Positions 47,501 to 57,252 of a stretch of 64,000 nucleotides of DNA are shown piece by piece. Under the pieces are notes generated by a model. That model was not told where the DNA came from. It saw only the letters and a list, made by a program, of their open reading frames with translations, and did no database searches. Position numbers and translations under genes: made by a program. Each line of letters begins with the position of its first letter. Positions within the stretch are counted from its first letter, which is position 1. The stretch lies in assembly GCA_040905665.1 (NCBI GenBank), contig JBBDRD010000031.1, positions 1 through 64,000 of the forward strand, in the 5' to 3' direction. The stretch comes from DASVCN01 sp040905665 (GTDB taxonomy: Bacteria; Deinococcota; Deinococci; Deinococcales; Trueperaceae).

Positions 47501-49849
47501 TCATCCTATCAGGCGCTGGACGGCGTCCAGAAGATTGCTCTGGTCGAAACTGCTCTTTACGATATAAGCGTTCGCCCCGACTTCGACTCCTCGCTCGCGG
47601 TCCGCGGGCGACGACAGCGACGTGACGAGGATCACGGGAAGCTCGCTCAACTCGGTGTCGCCACGCACTCTTGCGGTCAGCTCGAGCCCGTTCAAGCGCG
47701 GCATGTCTACGTCCGAGACGATCAGGTCGGCAGCTTCGGTCTTGAGGCTGGTGAAGGCGTCAATCCCGTCGACGGCCGTCCTCACCTTGTAACCGGCGGA
47801 TTCGAGAATGCCCTTGAGCAGCGAACGTGAGGTGATCGAGTCCTCGACCACCATTATCGAGCGTGAGGATCTCGTTTCGCTCGGGCCGCCACCGTTCGCG
47901 AGAGGTTGGCTCGGCGTGAGGGTGGCAGAGTGGAGGAGGTCAGGAACGTTGAGCACCGGCACCACCTCTCCAGTGCCCAGAACCGTCGCCCCCTGCAGGT
48001 TCGGCACGCGGACCAGTTGTCGTCCCAACGGTTTGATAAGCACCTCTTGCCCGCCTACGATTTCGTCGACCTCGAAGGCGATGCGGGTGGAGCCCGTGAG
48101 GACAACTGCCTGACGTCGTTGCTCGGGCCTGGTATAGGCCGGGTCCACCATTCCCAGGGTCGCGTCCAGCCGAACCAGCGATAGCGTCTGGCCCTGTACC
48201 ACGATCGTGTCGCGGTTCTCGACGGTGCCTACGTCGGCGTCGCTGAAGAGGAGCGCCCGTTCGATGCTGCTCGACGGCAGCACGAATCGTCGGTCGCCAA
48301 GCCGTACCAACAGGCCGTGGAAGGTGGCGAGCGTGAGCGGAAGGATCATTCGGAAGGTGGTTCCGCGTCCGGGCAGTGAGCTGGCCTCGACGCGGCCGCC
48401 CAGCAGTTCGATCTTTTCGCGCACGATGGGCAGGCCGAGGCCGCGGCCGGATAGGTCGGTGATCATCTGGCTGGTGGATATGCCGGAGAGGAACGAGAGT
48501 TCGATCAGCTCCTGGTCGTTCAGGGCCTCTACTCTGTCGGCTTCGACGACTCCCAGCGCCGCTGCCGCCGAGCGAAGCCGGCCCGTGTCGACTCCTGCCC
48601 CGTCGTCCTTCACCACAACCTGTATTCTGTTACTGTCACGCTGTTCGATGGCGATGAAGATCCGTCCCTGCTCGGGCTTTTCACGCTGTCGGCGAGCCGC
48701 GGGTTTTTCGATGCCGTGGTCGATAGCGTTGCGAACGAGGTGGGTTAGCGGGTCCTTCAATTCCTCGAGCACCCGCCGGTCGACCTCGGTATCGCCGCCG
48801 TTGATTTCCAGCCGGACGTCCTTGCCCTGTTCACGGGCCAGCTCCCGCACCAGCCTCGGGAACATTTCGAGGAGCGACGAACTGGGCATCAGGTGCAGCT
48901 CCCTGGCGGTAGCCTGCAAGCCCGAGACCAGAATGCTCAACTGGCGCTGGTCTCGTTCGGCGTTGCGGACCAGGTCAGACAGTTTCTCTTCGAGCTCCTT
49001 CAGGTAGTCCTGCTCGCTCTCGAGGTACCCGAGCAATTGCTCCAGGCCGGTCTGATCGTCAGGTCGACGATCGCCCTGCGTTTGGAGCTGCCGCAGGTGC
49101 GGCTGCACCTGGGCCCGACGTTTGCGCCAGGTGTGCACAAGCCGAGTGGTCTGCCGCACCTCCTGCGCCAACTGTTCGGCCGCAAGCCGAACAGGAAGCA
49201 GATTCTCGGCCTGCCGCGTCAGGTTCTCGAGCTTCGCCAGGGATATCCTGACGGTAGCAGGCGCTGCTCGTCGCCCGAGCGGACTCAGCTGAGTCGGAAC
49301 AAGATTCTCGCCGCTAGTCGTGGCGGAGGAGGTTCCTGCTGCGCGCTCGCCTGGCTGCGCCGCCGCTACTGCCTCGGCTGTTTCAGTCGCCTCGCCGCTC
49401 ACGTTGCCCTGGTCTGCCACCACCTGCTCGTTGGTCCTGGGCGGCACCCGGTACCGCTGTCCGGCGGTGGCACGCTTCAGCTGCTCCAGCAGCACCTCGG
49501 CGTCTGTCGCCTCTTCACCCGCAGGCTCGATCATGCCGCTGAGGGTGTCCACGGCGAAGTAGAGAAGCTCTATGAGTCCTTCGGAAAGTCCGAGCGCGCC
49601 CTGTTTGAGGGCGGCCAGTACACTCTCGAGCGCCTGGCAGACTGCTTCTATACGAGTGAGGTTGACCGCTCGTGCGGCCCCCTTCAAGCTGTGCGCCTCG
49701 CGGAAGATCCCCTCGATGGATTCGGCCCGCTGGACACCCGGCTGTTGCTGTTCGAGCTGCAGAAGGGCAAGCGACATCGCTTCGAGGCGCTCTTGAGCTT
49801 CGAGGCGGAATGTCGCCAGGAGCCTTTGCAGGAGTTCGCTGTTGTCCAT
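47501..49849 (-). CDS. CheA-REC hybrid kinase (WspE-like)
   Basis: 782 residues. Hpt domain at the N-terminus with phospho-His53 (FREAHSLKGAARAV), a linker with a coiled coil, a dimerisation segment, then the CheA-type ATPase (LTHLVRNAIDHGIEKPAARR, then VVVKDDGAGVD and GRGLGLPIVREKIELLGG), a CheW-like regulatory domain (~510-640) and a C-terminal receiver (LIVSDVDMPRLNGLELTARV). This hybrid layout is that of WspE rather than classical CheA. It would phosphorylate its own receiver, the CheB and the GGDEF-EAL protein. 25 bp after the MCP gene. Confidence 0.92.
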   Translation of the reverse strand: MDNSELLQRLLATFRLEAQERLEAMSLALLQLEQQQPGVQRAESIEGIFREAHSLKGAARAVNLTRIEAVCQALESVLAALKQGALGLSEGLIELLYFAVDTLSGMIEPAGEEATDAEVLLEQLKRATAGQRYRVPPRTNEQVVADQGNVSGEATETAEAVAAAQPGERAAGTSSATTSGENLVPTQLSPLGRRAAPATVRISLAKLENLTRQAENLLPVRLAAEQLAQEVRQTTRLVHTWRKRRAQVQPHLRQLQTQGDRRPDDQTGLEQLLGYLESEQDYLKELEEKLSDLVRNAERDQRQLSILVSGLQATARELHLMPSSSLLEMFPRLVRELAREQGKDVRLEINGGDTEVDRRVLEELKDPLTHLVRNAIDHGIEKPAARRQREKPEQGRIFIAIEQRDSNRIQVVVKDDGAGVDTGRLRSAAAALGVVEADRVEALNDQELIELSFLSGISTSQMITDLSGRGLGLPIVREKIELLGGRVEASSLPGRGTTFRMILPLTLATFHGLLVRLGDRRFVLPSSSIERALLFSDADVGTVENRDTIVVQGQTLSLVRLDATLGMVDPAYTRPEQRRQAVVLTGSTRIAFEVDEIVGGQEVLIKPLGRQLVRVPNLQGATVLGTGEVVPVLNVPDLLHSATLTPSQPLANGGGPSETRSSRSIMVVEDSITSRSLLKGILESAGYKVRTAVDGIDAFTSLKTEAADLIVSDVDMPRLNGLELTARVRGDTELSELPVILVTSLSSPADRERGVEVGANAYIVKSSFDQSNLLDAVQRLIG

Positions 49850-49874
49850 CAGCCATGTCCTCGAGTCAACCGGT

Positions 49875-51335
49875 TCAGGCGGACGTAGCGCTGATGAGCC
49901 TGGTCAGCCTGCGCCCCAGGTCCTGGAGGTCTTTGGCCGCCGATTCCGCCTGCCGTGTGCCGGCAACGTTCTGCGAGCTGGCCTGCTTGATGTTGTCCAT
50001 TGCGAGCGCCACCTGATCCATGCCCACCATCTGCTGCTGGTTCGAGGCGGAGATCTGGGTGGCCGCCTGGGCCGCTGCCTCTACGCTGTCGGCGAGCCGG
50101 TTGATCGCCTGGGCCGTCGCTTCCGTCTGGCGCACACCTTCATCCACCGCCTTGTTCCCCTCCTCGGTGGCGAGCACTGCCGTATTGGTCGCCTTCTGGA
50201 TGTCGCCGAGGATGGCGCGTACCTGGCGCGTCGCGTCTTTCGACTGGGAAGCGAGGCTACGAACCTCCTGGGCTACTACCGCAAATCCCTTGCCGTGCTC
50301 GCCGGCCCGGGTTGCCTCGATGGCCGCGTTGACCGCCAGCAGGTTCGACTGCTCCGCCAGGTCGTTCACGGTCGTGATGACCTCTCCGATCGCCTGGCTC
50401 TGCTCTGCAAGCTGGACGATGCTGCCCGCCACCGACTCCATCTGCGACTGGATGTTCTGCATGACCTCGATCGTGTCCTCGATCGAGCCGCGACCGGACC
50501 GGGCGACATCGGTCATCTCCCGTGCGCTATCCGACACCTGCTTCGCCTTCTGACTGGCGACCTGAGCTGTTTGCTTGACTTCTTCCACGGTTGCAGTGGT
50601 TTCGTTGACGGCCGTCGCCGTCTCGGCCGTCCCCGAGGCTACCTCGGCGGTGGTGGAGAGGATCTGTGCTGCCGACGCGGAGAGGCGCATGATGCTGTCC
50701 TGAAGCTGCCCCGTGATCGAGCGACCGAGATAGGTGGAGATTGCCAGGCCAAGGACAACGGCCGCTGCCGAGGCGATGAGCATGAGGAGGGTCAGTCGGC
50801 GGGCGTCCTCTGCTACCTCCTGCTGACCGGCCCGCACCCGCGCGGCCTGAAGATTGCGAAAGTCGGTTGCTCGCTGCAACAAGCTGTTGCTCAGCTGAAC
50901 CGCTTGCAGGTCGCCGAGCGCGATATCTTCGGCTCCTTCGCCGGCGTTCAGCAGAGCCAGGGCCCGGTCCTGAGCCAAGCTGAGCTCGGCCTGCCCGTTA
51001 TCCAGGTCGTTCAGGATCGCGCGCTCTTCGTCGGTAGCAACCTGAGCGCGCAACTGGTCGATTATCGTGTCGAAGCGCTGGCGCACCGCTTGCAGCTCGT
51101 CCAGATACTCTTCGCGGCGGTTCGGATACAGCAGCGCTCCACGGAAGACCGCGATCTGGTCGCGGACGCGCAGACTGATCTCGTCGCCGGCGTCCGCCAG
51201 GCGTTCATTTACCTCGACCAACCTGTCGTAATTTTGCCGCACGCTGTTGAGCGCGTAGACGCCGACGACGGTTATTGCCAGGAGTAGCGCCAGAACGAGG
51301 GCGTAACCGGTGAATAGTTTCTTGCCGATGGTCAT
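49875..51335 (-). CDS. Methyl-accepting chemoreceptor (WspA-like)
   Basis: 486 residues from ATG 51335 (AGGGAGA upstream; longer frames upstream lack family similarity). One membrane segment at residues ~10-30 (TGYALVLALLLAITVVGVYA), a helical-bundle sensor domain (~31-175), a second segment (LTLLMLIASAAAVVLGLAIS), then a HAMP-less or HAMP-like linker and the cytoplasmic signalling hairpin with tip INDLAEQSNLL-type sequence (TTVNDLAEQSNLLAVNAAIE, then AGEHGKGFAVVAQEVRSLAS). The four-helix sensor resembles receptors that respond to membrane or surface stress. Feeds the CheW/CheA complex. Confidence 0.92.
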   Translation of the reverse strand: MTIGKKLFTGYALVLALLLAITVVGVYALNSVRQNYDRLVEVNERLADAGDEISLRVRDQIAVFRGALLYPNRREEYLDELQAVRQRFDTIIDQLRAQVATDEERAILNDLDNGQAELSLAQDRALALLNAGEGAEDIALGDLQAVQLSNSLLQRATDFRNLQAARVRAGQQEVAEDARRLTLLMLIASAAAVVLGLAISTYLGRSITGQLQDSIMRLSASAAQILSTTAEVASGTAETATAVNETTATVEEVKQTAQVASQKAKQVSDSAREMTDVARSGRGSIEDTIEVMQNIQSQMESVAGSIVQLAEQSQAIGEVITTVNDLAEQSNLLAVNAAIEATRAGEHGKGFAVVAQEVRSLASQSKDATRQVRAILGDIQKATNTAVLATEEGNKAVDEGVRQTEATAQAINRLADSVEAAAQAATQISASNQQQMVGMDQVALAMDNIKQASSQNVAGTRQAESAAKDLQDLGRRLTRLISATSA

Positions 51336-51453
51336 GATGAAATCTCCCTGCAAAACGGCCCCGTTGCCGTTGGAGGCTGGCCCCGGTGGGCCAGACGAAG
51401 CGGTTTCGTCCTGCCTCCGGCATTCGGGGGTATCGGCGAAATCGGGGGCAAGC

Positions 51454-52110
51454 TCATAGGCGGCCACCACTTCTGGCGTTCGTCGGGCTCCTGTCTACGA
51501 TGATCGCCGGGTCGGAAAGCAGTCGCTCGCCGTTGATCAAGGCGATTCGCTCGTTCGTAACGCCGACGAGGAACTTCGAACCGGCAGCACTCGCTGAGGT
51601 CGGTACCGTTTCGATATGGCGGGCATCAAGGCTTCGTACTCCTGCTATACGGTCGGCGAGAATTCCAAACGACATATTCCTTCCGGAGAGCAGTATCACC
51701 TGGTGCCTCCCAGTTGTCCGGCCATCAGGAAGGCCGAAAAGTCTTCTTATGTCGAGCAGTGAGAGGATCTCGCCCCGAACGTTGATGAGGCCGAGTACGA
51801 ACTCGGGTGTGCCGGGCAGTGGGGTGATGCTGTCGAGGGCACAAACCTCGCGTACAAGATCGGTACTCACGGCGTATCGTTCGTGAGCGAGATCGAACTC
51901 GAGTACCTCGGCCAACTCGATCTGGTCGTCTCTTTGGTCGGGCTCCTGCGCCAGCCACCGGGTTCGTTCATCCAGAATCCGGTCGGCGTCGTGTCGCGAC
52001 CTGCGATCATCCGCAACCCGCTGGGCGAGGTCGTTCACCAGGCGCTTCGCGCTCTCCAGTGAAGAGCGCAATCCGTCCGAAACCGTCGAGGGGGGCGTAC
52101 TCTCCTTCAC
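51454..52110 (-). CDS. CheW-like coupling protein with N-terminal coiled coil
   Basis: 218 residues. Residues 1-70 are a charged helical extension; residues ~70-200 are a CheW domain (VLEFDLAHERYAVSTDLVRE, then ITPLPGTPEFVLGLINVRGE and ILSLLDIRRLFGLP). It couples receptors to the kinase. The N-terminal helix is unlike standard CheW and recalls the longer WspD-type couplers. Overlaps the cheR-TPR gene by ATGA. 118 bp separate it from the MCP gene, the widest gap in the operon. Confidence 0.88.
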   Translation of the reverse strand: MKESTPPSTVSDGLRSSLESAKRLVNDLAQRVADDRRSRHDADRILDERTRWLAQEPDQRDDQIELAEVLEFDLAHERYAVSTDLVREVCALDSITPLPGTPEFVLGLINVRGEILSLLDIRRLFGLPDGRTTGRHQVILLSGRNMSFGILADRIAGVRSLDARHIETVPTSASAAGSKFLVGVTNERIALINGERLLSDPAIIVDRSPTNARSGGRL

Positions 52111-53669
52111 GGCCGCGTCTCCATTGTCCGGCCGCTTCGGCCGCCGTGGGTGCGCCGTCTCAGCTCGGCCAGCGCCGCTTCGACGAGTTGAGACAACTCA
52201 CCGGCGGTAAGCCCTTCGGAGTCTGCCACCTGCTCCGCGGCGGGCCGGGCACGCAGGAGCCGGAGTGCCGTCGTGAAGTGCCGTCCTGCTTCCAAATATC
52301 GCCCTTGTGCCTGGCGTAGGTTGGCCAGGGCGACGTGGGGCAGGGCGACGTCGGGCTCGAGATAGACCGCTTGTGTAAAGGCGCGCGCCGCAGGCTCACT
52401 GTTTCCGCGTTCAATCTCGATAACTCCGAGTAGATAGCGCAAGGAGGCGTTCGTCTTGTCGAGTTGGACCGCCCGGCTGCAGTCCTCGGCCGCCTCCAGC
52501 AGGCGGCCGTTGTCGGCGTGATCTCGGCCGGAGCTTGCTAGTGCCAGGGCCTTGGAGGCGGCGGCCTCAGCCGGCGCCGACTCGGCAGTAAAGGTGGAAC
52601 TGATGCTCTCTGCGGACTCGTACCGACTTTCTTGCCGGCGGCCGGCGGCGCGCTTTCGGTCTCGCTCCAGCGGCTGGCGGGACGTCGAACCCCCGGTGAC
52701 TGCAGGTGGGCGAGTCGCCGGTTTAGCGGAGCGATTCCTGTGTGGCACCTCTTTGCGTCGAGAAGCCGGCTTGGTGCCGTGCGACGGTGATCGAACAGTT
52801 GCGGCCGCCACCCCGGCCGGCGGCATCGGGCCGTCGCGCTTTCGGAAGAGCACGCTCCCGCTGCCTCGAACGCGGTCGAACTCGGGAAAGAGTTCCCCCC
52901 ACGCCTCAGTGGGACTGGTGAGCAGCCAGCCGCCCTCGCCGAGGCAAAGGTGGAAGCGTCTCGCCACCTCCTTGGCAGTAGCCGGCGCAAAGTACATGAG
53001 GACGTTGCGGCATAGGATCAGGTCGACGGGAGCGCCGTTTCCGACGGCAAGGGGGTACGACTCGGCAACCAGGTTGAGGTGCCGGAACTCCACTCGCTGG
53101 CGTATCTCGGGCAGCAGCTGGTACTTTCCCGAACGCATCTGGCGGAAGTAGCGGCGCTTGAGCCAGCCGGGGGTACCGCGGAACGACCACTCACTGTAGA
53201 TGCCCTCCCTCGCCTTCTCCAGGGCCGCCGCGTTGATGTCCGTCCCCACGATCGAGATCTGCCACTCCGACTGGTCGGTAAGCAACCTGTCGAGAAGAAT
53301 CGCGATGGTGTACGGCTCTTCGCCGCTGCTGCAGCCGGCGCTCCAGATCGTCAGCCGCTTCGAGCCCTCTTGCCGGCAGCGGATGAATTCCGGCAGGATT
53401 CGCTCCTGTAGCGCCGTGAGCGCCTCCGGATGACGGAAGAAGTAGGTTTCGCCCACGGTAAGGTGTCCAGCCAATGCTTCTGTGAGTTTCGGGTTCAACC
53501 GATCAGTCAGGAGCCGCTCCGAGAAGCTCGCGACCGAGCTGAATCGCAGCTCAGCGGCGGCAGCGGCCAGCCCATGCTCCAAATCTCGTTGCCGGCTTGG
53601 TGCGTAGTCGAGGCCTAGTCGTTCGGTGACCAGCTGGCTCAGGCGAGAGAACTGCTCATCGGTCAACAT
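52107..53669 (-). CDS. CheR methyltransferase with C-terminal TPR (WspC-like)
   Basis: 520 residues from ATG 53669 (GGGGGGA upstream; GTG 53678 possible). The CheR domain (residues 1-275) has ETYFFRHPEALTAL, the SAM site LTIWSAGCSSGEEPYTIAIL and VDLILCRNVLMYFAPA. A ~90-residue basic low-complexity linker follows, then TPR repeats (SKALALASSGRDHADNGRLL, AARAFTQAVYLEPDVALPHV, ALANLRQAQGRYLEAGRHFT). CheR-TPR is the WspC layout. It methylates receptor glutamates. Overlaps the first cheW gene. Confidence 0.9.
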   Translation of the reverse strand: MLTDEQFSRLSQLVTERLGLDYAPSRQRDLEHGLAAAAAELRFSSVASFSERLLTDRLNPKLTEALAGHLTVGETYFFRHPEALTALQERILPEFIRCRQEGSKRLTIWSAGCSSGEEPYTIAILLDRLLTDQSEWQISIVGTDINAAALEKAREGIYSEWSFRGTPGWLKRRYFRQMRSGKYQLLPEIRQRVEFRHLNLVAESYPLAVGNGAPVDLILCRNVLMYFAPATAKEVARRFHLCLGEGGWLLTSPTEAWGELFPEFDRVRGSGSVLFRKRDGPMPPAGVAAATVRSPSHGTKPASRRKEVPHRNRSAKPATRPPAVTGGSTSRQPLERDRKRAAGRRQESRYESAESISSTFTAESAPAEAAASKALALASSGRDHADNGRLLEAAEDCSRAVQLDKTNASLRYLLGVIEIERGNSEPAARAFTQAVYLEPDVALPHVALANLRQAQGRYLEAGRHFTTALRLLRARPAAEQVADSEGLTAGELSQLVEAALAELRRRTHGGRSGRTMETRP

Positions 53670-54192
53670 TCCCCCCACCTCCTGTCTGCCGTTCCTGCTC
53701 GAGAGCCTGCTCGAGAGCGGCCTCCTCCTCGAGCGACAGGAATGTTTCGAGGTCGTGGATCAGAATCAGCCCATCGGCAAGCTTCGCTACGCCCTTTACG
53801 TAAACCGCGCTCCCGACTATCTCTTTCGTGACCTGTACCTGTTTCGCCGGCAATACGACGACCTCGTCCACCCGGTCGACCACCAGGGCCAGCGAACGAC
53901 CGCCTGATTTGGCGATCAGCAGGTTGTCGCTCAACCGGACTTCGCGGTCGGGAAGCCCGAGCCGCCGGCGCGTGTCCACTACCGGGAGCACTTTGCCCTG
54001 GAAGTTGACCACTCCGATGATGATCGCGGGGACCTCCGGCAACGGTGTCACCCGGACCATGGGTACGACTCGCTCGACGGCCGCCACGTCGAGTGCGTAG
54101 CGTGAACCGTCCAGCTGGAAGGTTAGGAGACACCTGGGATCCGGTCCCGGTTCGGAAATGGGTGACGAATCTGGCTTCACTATCCGGAGCAC
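53656..54192 (-). CDS. CheW-like coupling protein (first gene of operon)
   Basis: 178 residues, start GTG 54192. A single CheW domain: CLLTFQLDGSRYALDVAAVE, then VTPLPEVPAIIIGVVNFQGK and VLPVVDTRRRLGLPDREV, and a short acidic/Gln-rich tail. It links MCP and CheA-like kinase. The promoter must lie in the 171-bp gap shared with the divergent prfC gene. Confidence 0.9.
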   Translation of the reverse strand: MLRIVKPDSSPISEPGPDPRCLLTFQLDGSRYALDVAAVERVVPMVRVTPLPEVPAIIIGVVNFQGKVLPVVDTRRRLGLPDREVRLSDNLLIAKSGGRSLALVVDRVDEVVVLPAKQVQVTKEIVGSAVYVKGVAKLADGLILIHDLETFLSLEEEAALEQALEQERQTGGGGNVDR

Positions 54193-54363
54193 TTTACCTT
54201 GGCGACGCAGTTCGTCGATGTTGAGTAATCTACTGGTCGCCTATCAAAAACCATCAAACGGCAAGGGTGTCTCTCGGGCCTCCAGCCGGCGCCAAACCTC
54301 CGGTAGTATGTTGCAGATGCAAGGATCCACCGGCGCCAAACCTACACCCAGCTGGCGGGGGTT

Positions 54364-55965
54364 GTGACCTCCATACGGACGCCTACGTTGGCAGAGGAGA
54401 TCCAGCGCCGCCGGACTTTCGCGATCATCTCCCACCCGGACGCAGGCAAGACAACTCTCACGGAGAAGCTGCTGCTCTATAGCGGCGCCATCCGTGAGGC
54501 AGGCGCGGTCGCCAGCAAGGCGGGCGGTCGCCGAGCAACGAGCGACTGGATGAGCATGGAGCAGGAGCGGGGGATCTCGATCAGCTCGGCCGCGCTCCAG
54601 GTGCTGTACCGCGGCTTCGTGCTCAACCTGCTAGACACGCCCGGTCACCAAGACTTCAGCGAGGACACCTATCGCACGCTCACCGCCGCGGACAGTGCCG
54701 TGATGCTTCTCGACGGAGCGCGCGGCGTGCAGGAACAGACCAGGAAGCTCTTCAAGGTGTCCCGCGAGCGCGGAATTCCGATCTTCACCTTCATCAACAA
54801 GCTGGACCGGCCGGCTCTCGATCCCTACGCCCTGCTCGACGAGGTTGAGGCGGTGCTCGGAATCCAACCGATCCCCATCACCTGGCCGATCGGCGACGGC
54901 GTCGACTTCCAGGGCGTCTACGAGCGCCCCGAGCGTAAGCTGCACCTGTTCGAGCGAGTTGCGCGCAACGCCAGCCAGTCGCCTGTCACTACAGTCGATC
55001 CGGCCGACGCTACGGTCGAAAAGTTGATCGGCTCGGCTGCCCAGAAAAAGTTGATGGAGGATATGGCCCTCCTGGACGAACTGCTTCCACCCATCGACGC
55101 TGGGCGTTTCCTCGAGGGGGAGTTCACTCCGGTCTTCTTCGGCAGCGTGCTCACCAACTTTGGCGTGCAACTCTTCCTCGACCACTTCCTGCGACTGGCT
55201 CCCGGACCGGAACAATTGGCGACCAACAGCGGACCGGTCGCACCCGACTCCAAGGAGTTCACCGCGTTCGTTTTCAAGCTCCAGGCGAACATGAACAAGC
55301 AGCACCGCGACCGAACCGCCTTCGTCCGGATTTCATCTGGACGGTTCGAGCGAGGCATGCAGGTCATTCACTCTCGCAGCGGACGGGAGGTGAAGCTCGG
55401 CCAGGCCCACACGCTGTTCGCCCAAGAGCGTGAGACGGTGGAGCACGCATATCCCGGGGATATAGTGGGGCTGGTGAATCCCGGCCTGTTCCGCATCGGT
55501 GATGTGCTCAGCAGCAAGGCCGGCTTGGAGATCGTCGACTTTCCCCGGTTCGCTCCCGAAGCGTTCGCGTTGGTACACCCCGCCCTGGCCGACCGCCGCA
55601 AGTCGTTTCGCAAAGGGCTCGAGCAGCTGGCCGAGGAGGGCGTGGTGCAGGTGTTCTACCCGGCGCAGGGGGCTCGCGACCCGGTGCTGGGCGCCGTGGG
55701 GTCGTTGCAGTTCGACGTTTTCAAGCACCGAATGTTGGATGAGTACAACGTCGAGGTGAGGCTCGATTCACTTCCCTACAAGCTCATTCGCTGGCTGAGC
55801 GAGACTCCCAACCCCCAGCCGCGCTTTGGCCTGCTGGTACACGACCGCGACGAGCGGCCGGTAACGCTTTTCAAGCAGGAGCATGAGATCCGCTACTTCC
55901 GTACCGAACACCCCGGGGTCGAGCTGTTCGATGTGCCCTTCGAGGGCGAGATCATCCGGCTATAA
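54364..55965 (+). CDS. prfC: Peptide chain release factor 3
   Basis: 533 residues from GTG 54364. GTPase motifs: G1 ISHPDAGKTTLTEKLLLYSG, switch I DWMSMEQERGISISSAA, G3 LLDTPGHQDFSEDTYRTL and G4 INKLDRPALDP. Downstream domains match RF3 (FGSVLTNFGVQLFLDHFLRL, then GAVGSLQFDVFKHRMLDEYN). RF3 recycles RF1/RF2 from the ribosome after peptide release. Upstream, CCGGCGCCAAACCT occurs twice (54286-54299 and 54330-54343). The 3' end overlaps the convergent MFS gene by six bases. Confidence 0.95.
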   Translation: MTSIRTPTLAEEIQRRRTFAIISHPDAGKTTLTEKLLLYSGAIREAGAVASKAGGRRATSDWMSMEQERGISISSAALQVLYRGFVLNLLDTPGHQDFSEDTYRTLTAADSAVMLLDGARGVQEQTRKLFKVSRERGIPIFTFINKLDRPALDPYALLDEVEAVLGIQPIPITWPIGDGVDFQGVYERPERKLHLFERVARNASQSPVTTVDPADATVEKLIGSAAQKKLMEDMALLDELLPPIDAGRFLEGEFTPVFFGSVLTNFGVQLFLDHFLRLAPGPEQLATNSGPVAPDSKEFTAFVFKLQANMNKQHRDRTAFVRISSGRFERGMQVIHSRSGREVKLGQAHTLFAQERETVEHAYPGDIVGLVNPGLFRIGDVLSSKAGLEIVDFPRFAPEAFALVHPALADRRKSFRKGLEQLAEEGVVQVFYPAQGARDPVLGAVGSLQFDVFKHRMLDEYNVEVRLDSLPYKLIRWLSETPNPQPRFGLLVHDRDERPVTLFKQEHEIRYFRTEHPGVELFDVPFEGEIIRL

Positions 55966-57243
55966 GACCGAGCCGTCGGGACGCAAAGGTCGAAGGAACG
56001 GGGCGAACAACGCAACCGCCAGAGGCAGGAGTGCCGAGAGCATCAGAACCGGAAGGTAGCTGCCCGCCGCCTCATAGCCGAGCGCGTAAATGAGCGGCCC
56101 GGCGGCGGTGCCCGCCACGGTGATGGTTATCGCCGAGCCCTTTATAGAGCCCAGGTGCTTCCGCCCGAAGTAGTAGGCGTAAACGCTGCCGCCAATGGCG
56201 CCCTTCATCCCGTTCGCGAGGCCCATTACCGCTCCGTACAACAAGATCAGCTCGGCGCTGCTCGCCCGGCCGGCCAGCACGATCGCTGCAGCGAGAAGGC
56301 CGAGCGAAATAGAGAGCAGAAATCTGGGAGGAACACGGTCCATGAGGTAGCCGGTGAGCAGGATCGATCCGGCGCTCAGACCTCCCAGGGGTATGTAGAA
56401 CGCCGACGCCTGCAGTCGATCCACTCCGCTGGCCGCCATTATCGAGTAGTGATGGAACACCAGGCCCGTGCCAAGGGCGGATACCAGGAAATCACCTGTC
56501 ACGAACAGCCAGAAGGTAAGCGTTCGGCGAGCCTGAGCGGCGGTGTACTCGACCTCGCGCTCCGCCGTCTCCTCCTTGGGAATGGAGCTGTCGGGCCGGA
56601 GGCCGTACGCTTCGGGGTGTGACCGGAAGAAGAGCGCCCCTAGCGGCACCATGATGACGGCCACCAGGGCGCCCAGCAGCATGTAAGCCACCCGCCAACC
56701 GACTTCATCCAGCAAGAACTGGCTCAGGAGCGGAAAGAATGCGGTCGCCAAGGCAATTCCCAGGCCCGAAAGGCCCACCGCCAGACCCCGCCTGCGAACG
56801 AACCAGATATTGATCACGTGCAGGCTTACCAGGCCCAGCGACCCCTGGCCCAGGCCGCGGATGAGTACGAAACCTACAAGCAGCGAGAATAGTCCGCTGA
56901 CGAAACCCATGAACAGGCAGGCGAGTGCGAAGAGAGCGGAAACGACGACTACCGCCACTCGGGGACCGCGCCGATCTATGAAGCGGCCGACGAACGGGAG
57001 CGAGAAGGAGCCCACCAGCGTGCCGATGGTGTAGAGCAGCGACACCGTCGAGCGGCTCAGCTCGAGCTCGGCGATTATGTCGTCGAGGAACACCGAAACG
57101 CCGTAGGTTTGCCCAGGGGAGGTCATCATCATCCCGAGGGTGGCGGCCAGCAGGATCAGCCAGCCGTAGTAGATGGGTGAGCCTTTCACCATGCGGCTCT
57201 GACGATCTGACGTTGCGGTAGGCTCCGCGGTCTTTCTCTCCAT
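55960..57243 (-). CDS. Major facilitator superfamily transporter (OFA-like)
   Basis: 427 residues from ATG 57243, which has AGGAG eight bases upstream (GTG 57252 overlaps that site). Twelve membrane segments in two halves, with the family loop motif GRFIDRRGPR between segments 2 and 3. YYGWLILLAATLGMMMTSPG near the N-terminus and the central loop resemble the oxalate/formate antiporter-like and monocarboxylate groups, which carry small organic acids. Substrate unknown. Confidence 0.82.
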   Translation of the reverse strand: MERKTAEPTATSDRQSRMVKGSPIYYGWLILLAATLGMMMTSPGQTYGVSVFLDDIIAELELSRSTVSLLYTIGTLVGSFSLPFVGRFIDRRGPRVAVVVVSALFALACLFMGFVSGLFSLLVGFVLIRGLGQGSLGLVSLHVINIWFVRRRGLAVGLSGLGIALATAFFPLLSQFLLDEVGWRVAYMLLGALVAVIMVPLGALFFRSHPEAYGLRPDSSIPKEETAEREVEYTAAQARRTLTFWLFVTGDFLVSALGTGLVFHHYSIMAASGVDRLQASAFYIPLGGLSAGSILLTGYLMDRVPPRFLLSISLGLLAAAIVLAGRASSAELILLYGAVMGLANGMKGAIGGSVYAYYFGRKHLGSIKGSAITITVAGTAAGPLIYALGYEAAGSYLPVLMLSALLPLAVALFAPFLRPLRPDGSVL

Positions 57244-57252
57244 CTGGTCCAC

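Noticed and set aside
49842..51287. 481-codon plus-strand frame opposite the MCP gene
   Set aside because: Antisense of a chemoreceptor with all signalling motifs; no start signal or domain of its own.
54286..54343. 14-bp direct repeat CCGGCGCCAAACCT before prfC as an attachment site
   Set aside because: No integrase or phage gene lies nearby, and a single short repeat of this composition may be chance.
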